Part shown: positions 4,519 to 6,602 of the stretch, in pieces | Layout of the letters: each line of letters begins with the position of its first letter | Numbering within the stretch: the first letter of the stretch is position 1 | Source of the DNA: Rickettsiales bacterium | Lineage (GTDB): Bacteria > Pseudomonadota > Alphaproteobacteria > Rs-D84 | Assembly: GCA_031273075.1 (NCBI GenBank) | Contig: JAISSM010000065.1 | Span: 1 to 6,602 of the forward strand | Length of the DNA stretch: 6,602 nt | Direction of reading: 5' to 3' | The notes under the pieces: model-generated | What the model was told of the DNA's origin: nothing | Database searches by the model: none | What the model saw: only the letters and a program-made list of their open reading frames with translations | Program-made: the position numbers and the translations under genes

Positions 4519-5618
4519 GACAATTCTTTCAAAACGAATTTTCCGTTTTTACGGATAAGAACGCCGTCGAACCATATTTCGCCCCCGCCGAACTTGGGGG
4601 TCTGGATCTGGATCATGTCGAAGTGCGTATGGGACTTGTTGCCGTTCGGACATTCCCGATAGCAGTTGCCGAGCGCGATATGAAACGACCCGTTGATTTT
4701 CTCGTCGTAAAGTATCTCGCCGGTGCATTTTGTTATGACGGGATTGACGCCCAAAGAAAATTCCCCGGCGAATCGGCTTCCCGCGTCGGCGTCCAAAAGT
4801 TTCTGAAACTTGTCGTTGTTGATTTCGGATTCTCCGCGGACGACTTTGCCGTCCTTGAATTCGAGGCGGATGTTTTTATAGGGTATGCAGTTGTGCTCCA
4901 GTTCCGTATTGTATTGCACGACGCCGTTTATGGAGTTTTTTATGGGCGCGGTCATGACTTCGCCGTCCGGCATATTGCATTGGGCGGAACACTTGACGGC
5001 CTTTTGGCCTTTGATCGAGAACGTCAGATCGGTCCCGCGCCCAAGGATCCGAACGGCGTCGGTCTTTTCCATAAGTTTCTTTAAGGGATCCATCGCCTTA
5101 TCCATTTTCGAATAGTCCAGAGAGCAGACCCGATTCCAAAAATCGCGGTATTGGGAAAGGGACATTTTGGCCGCGGCCGCTTGGGATGAATTCGGGAAAT
5201 ATATCAAAACCCACGGGGCGCGGTCGTGAATATGCTTTGTCACGACGGGCGCGACGGCGGCTTTATACGCTTGGGCCTGTTTTTGATTATTATTTTGGCC
5301 GTTGAAAGGATCGTCGTCGGAAAGAATTGTTATAAAGCCGTCGAATAAGGGAAGCGTGCGGTCGAAATGCCGGGCGGCCAATTCGAATTGCCGCGCGGAA
5401 CCGCGGTTCACCAAATAGGCGTGCCCGTCCTTGTCGCGGCCGGAATCGGATAATATCCATTCGACGACGGGAAGACCATTTTTGTCGATAATGGCCTTTT
5501 CGATTTCTTCGACAAGCTCGGCGGCGCGAACATGGGCCTTGATCCGGAAAACCTTGCCCGCAATCCTTCCATACATGGAGTTGTCTATGATATTTTTAAC
5601 GATTTTATCGTATGGCAT
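4503..5618 (-). CDS. M29-family metallo-aminopeptidase (AmpS/AmpT type)
   Basis: A 371-residue cytoplasmic protein of the peptidase M29 family (thermophilic aminopeptidase T, AmpS), two-metal enzymes that remove N-terminal residues from peptides. The family's catalytic set is complete: E220 in NMPDGEVMTAP, E286 in GEFSLGVNP, H313 in SFHIALGNCY with Y320, and H332/D334 in THFD. The spacing from first to second glutamate (66), His to Tyr (7) and His to Asp (2) agrees with aminopeptidase T as I recall it, so the enzyme should be active. The N-terminal half carries the usual M29 pattern AAELVEEIEKA...VVEW. The frame is open 17 codons further, but those overlap the promoter. The ATG used has GGGGA 7 nt upstream, and the protein then starts where family members do. 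Slightly shorter than the typical ~400 residues. Probable role: peptide turnover. Confidence 0.9.
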   Translation of the reverse strand: MPYDKIVKNIIDNSMYGRIAGKVFRIKAHVRAAELVEEIEKAIIDKNGLPVVEWILSDSGRDKDGHAYLVNRGSARQFELAARHFDRTLPLFDGFITILSDDDPFNGQNNNQKQAQAYKAAVAPVVTKHIHDRAPWVLIYFPNSSQAAAAKMSLSQYRDFWNRVCSLDYSKMDKAMDPLKKLMEKTDAVRILGRGTDLTFSIKGQKAVKCSAQCNMPDGEVMTAPIKNSINGVVQYNTELEHNCIPYKNIRLEFKDGKVVRGESEINNDKFQKLLDADAGSRFAGEFSLGVNPVITKCTGEILYDEKINGSFHIALGNCYRECPNGNKSHTHFDMIQIQTPKFGGGEIWFDGVLIRKNGKFVLKELSKLNG

Positions 5619-5640
5619 AAAGTAATCCCCAAGGTACGGC

Positions 5641-5669
5641 ATTTTAGCGGTCTTGCGCCGCGAAATCAA
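5641..5669 (-). promoter_or_regulatory. Promoter of the aminopeptidase gene
   Basis: On the minus strand TTGATT (5669-5664, 4 of 6), a 17-bp spacer and TAAAAT (5646-5641, 5 of 6). The -10 ends 22 nt before the ATG at 5618. An earlier in-frame start at 5669 would lie inside the -35, which argues against the longer protein. Confidence 0.55.
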
Positions 5670-5710
5670 TAAAAAAATAAAATCGCCACCCTATACTTTG
5701 TATTGTTTCT

Positions 5711-6556
5711 TCAATTTTTTTTGAATTGCGGGGCGTCCTTCGCAATTTTTTTATCCGCCGTCTTTACGCGGCGTTCGAGTTTTTTTATATCTTCCGCGGG
5801 CGGCAACGCTTCGGGCTTTATCCCGCGTTCGCCAAGCATGCCGCGCACAGCTTGATTATTTTGTATATGCTCGCCCGTAATCGCCGGTTCGCCATATAGA
5901 TCGCGCCGCTTGACATTGTGGTTCGTCATTTCCGTCGCAAGGTTTTTCGCCGCGATTATGACCGTCGGCATGAAATCCGCCAGCGGGCGGTTTTCGGGAA
6001 GGCCGTGTTTGCGTTTTATCGTCAAAGTCTTTTGTCCGCCGAACAGGGCCTCGTCGCCCTTGGATCGGATTCGGGCGAATCCGTCGTCGTCCACGCCGCG
6101 TTCGTAAATCAATTTTGACAATTCGGTTTCGCTTGCGGTCAGTTTCGCGCGGGCTTCCATGCGCTCGGCCAGCGCAAGGCGTTCTTCAAGGATTTCCTGC
6201 CGTCGCGTCTGCACCGCGAAATATGTTTGCGCGAAGGCGATCACTTCCTTGCGCGGGTCGCCGTTCTGCGCGATCAAATAACAGGCATAGCGGGTCAAAA
6301 ATACGTCGTCGATTTCCTTTGTCGCTCCCTTGGGCATAGGTATCGTTTTGCTGACGTCAGCAAAATGATTCCCGACCGGGTTTCCGGCCTTTTCGCACGA
6401 CACCTTCGCTTTCGCAATCACTTCTTCAAAGTTGCGCCATTGCGTGTATTCGAGCAGGATTTGCAAATCGCGGGCCGACCAGCATTCCACGCCTTCGTAT
6501 TCAAATGCGCAGTCTTCAAATCTTTTATTCAAAAACGATACAAGGGTCTTTTCCAC
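5711..6556 (-). CDS. dinD: DinD-like DNA-damage-inducible protein
   Basis: A 281-residue protein that closely follows E. coli DinD (about 274 aa) along its length. Shared blocks include WSARDL (26-31), SRYACYL-like LTRYACYLIAQNGDP (87-101), QTYFAVQTRRQE (110-121), the FGG segment near 171-174 and a C-terminal LPPAEDIKKLERRVK. The N-terminal part is the BRO-N-type DNA-binding domain also found in phage antirepressors. E. coli DinD is SOS-induced and limits RecA filaments; the same role here is inferred by homology. The frame is open to the window edge, with TTG at 6598 the first start in view. I prefer the GTG at 6556 because GGAGG lies 5 nt upstream, a -10 sits 22 nt before it, and the resulting length matches DinD. 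A start beyond the window cannot be fully excluded. The gene may be mobile, since dinD is patchily distributed. Confidence 0.85.
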   Translation of the reverse strand: MEKTLVSFLNKRFEDCAFEYEGVECWSARDLQILLEYTQWRNFEEVIAKAKVSCEKAGNPVGNHFADVSKTIPMPKGATKEIDDVFLTRYACYLIAQNGDPRKEVIAFAQTYFAVQTRRQEILEERLALAERMEARAKLTASETELSKLIYERGVDDDGFARIRSKGDEALFGGQKTLTIKRKHGLPENRPLADFMPTVIIAAKNLATEMTNHNVKRRDLYGEPAITGEHIQNNQAVRGMLGERGIKPEALPPAEDIKKLERRVKTADKKIAKDAPQFKKN

Positions 6557-6578
6557 AGCGGCCTCCGCGATTTTTTGC

Positions 6579-6584
6579 AATATA
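6579..6584 (-). promoter_or_regulatory. -10 element of the dinD promoter, -35 outside the window
   Basis: TATATT (5 of 6) on the minus strand ends 22 nt before the GTG at 6556. With a 17-bp spacer the -35 would begin at 6602 and lies almost wholly outside. No LexA site of either the GTTC-N7-GTTC or the CTG-N10-CAG type is visible in the 46 bp upstream of the start; one may overlap the missing -35. Confidence 0.4.
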
Positions 6585-6602
6585 CCGGATAAAATCAAAG
6601 AT

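Noticed and set aside
5619..5669. Longer aminopeptidase starting at 5669
   Set aside because: The extra codons overlap the promoter, there is no ribosome site, and family members begin near the 5618 start.

Overview
The window looks like a stretch of chromosome from an uncultured alphaproteobacterium, possibly a gut-associated one. The grounds are circumstantial. Coding DNA is moderately GC-rich and the spacers are AT-rich. The palindrome family at 3238-3338, with arms of the type TCCCGCGA-loop-TCGCGGGA next to TCCAGGT, is one I know mainly from Alphaproteobacteria. The small, Cys-rich, Ser/Thr/Gly/Asn-rich secreted protein resembles products I associate with gut alphaproteobacterial metagenomes. 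No rRNA, tRNA, transposase or CRISPR array is present, so placement is an inference.

Layout. 141-1325 (-) is an MFS transporter. 1484-2383 (+) is a sugar-nucleotidyltransferase-fold enzyme bracketed by AT-rich inverted repeats. 2426-2481 is a compact, perfectly base-paired Y-shaped palindrome between convergent genes. 2505-3215 (-) is a secreted Cys-rich protein. 3216-3753 has no protein gene but is dense with structure: a cloverleaf repeat, a probable ~230-nt noncoding RNA on the minus strand with its own consensus promoter and terminator, a five-copy heptamer repeat, and a promoter framed by an 8-bp inverted repeat. 3754-4500 (+) is an unrecognised protein. 4503-5618 (-) is an M29-family aminopeptidase converging on it with 2 bp between the stop codons. 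5711-6556 (-) is a DinD-like DNA-damage protein whose promoter is cut by the window end.

The genes do not form an operon or an obvious pathway. Each appears to be transcribed alone. Five of the six have a recognisable -10 hexamer ending 22-23 nt before the chosen start codon, which implies uniform leaders of about 16 nt. This regularity decided several start codons. The exception is the Cys-rich gene: the cloverleaf repeat begins exactly where its -10 would be expected.

The most interesting object is the candidate noncoding RNA (about 3343-3572, minus). Its 5' and 3' parts pair over 26 bp in four helices to form a long rod. It contains an arm of the dispersed repeat that could compete for the same pairing, and it displays a hairpin matching the core of the published CsrA-binding consensus. 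I do not recognise it as 6S, tmRNA, SRP or RNase P RNA.
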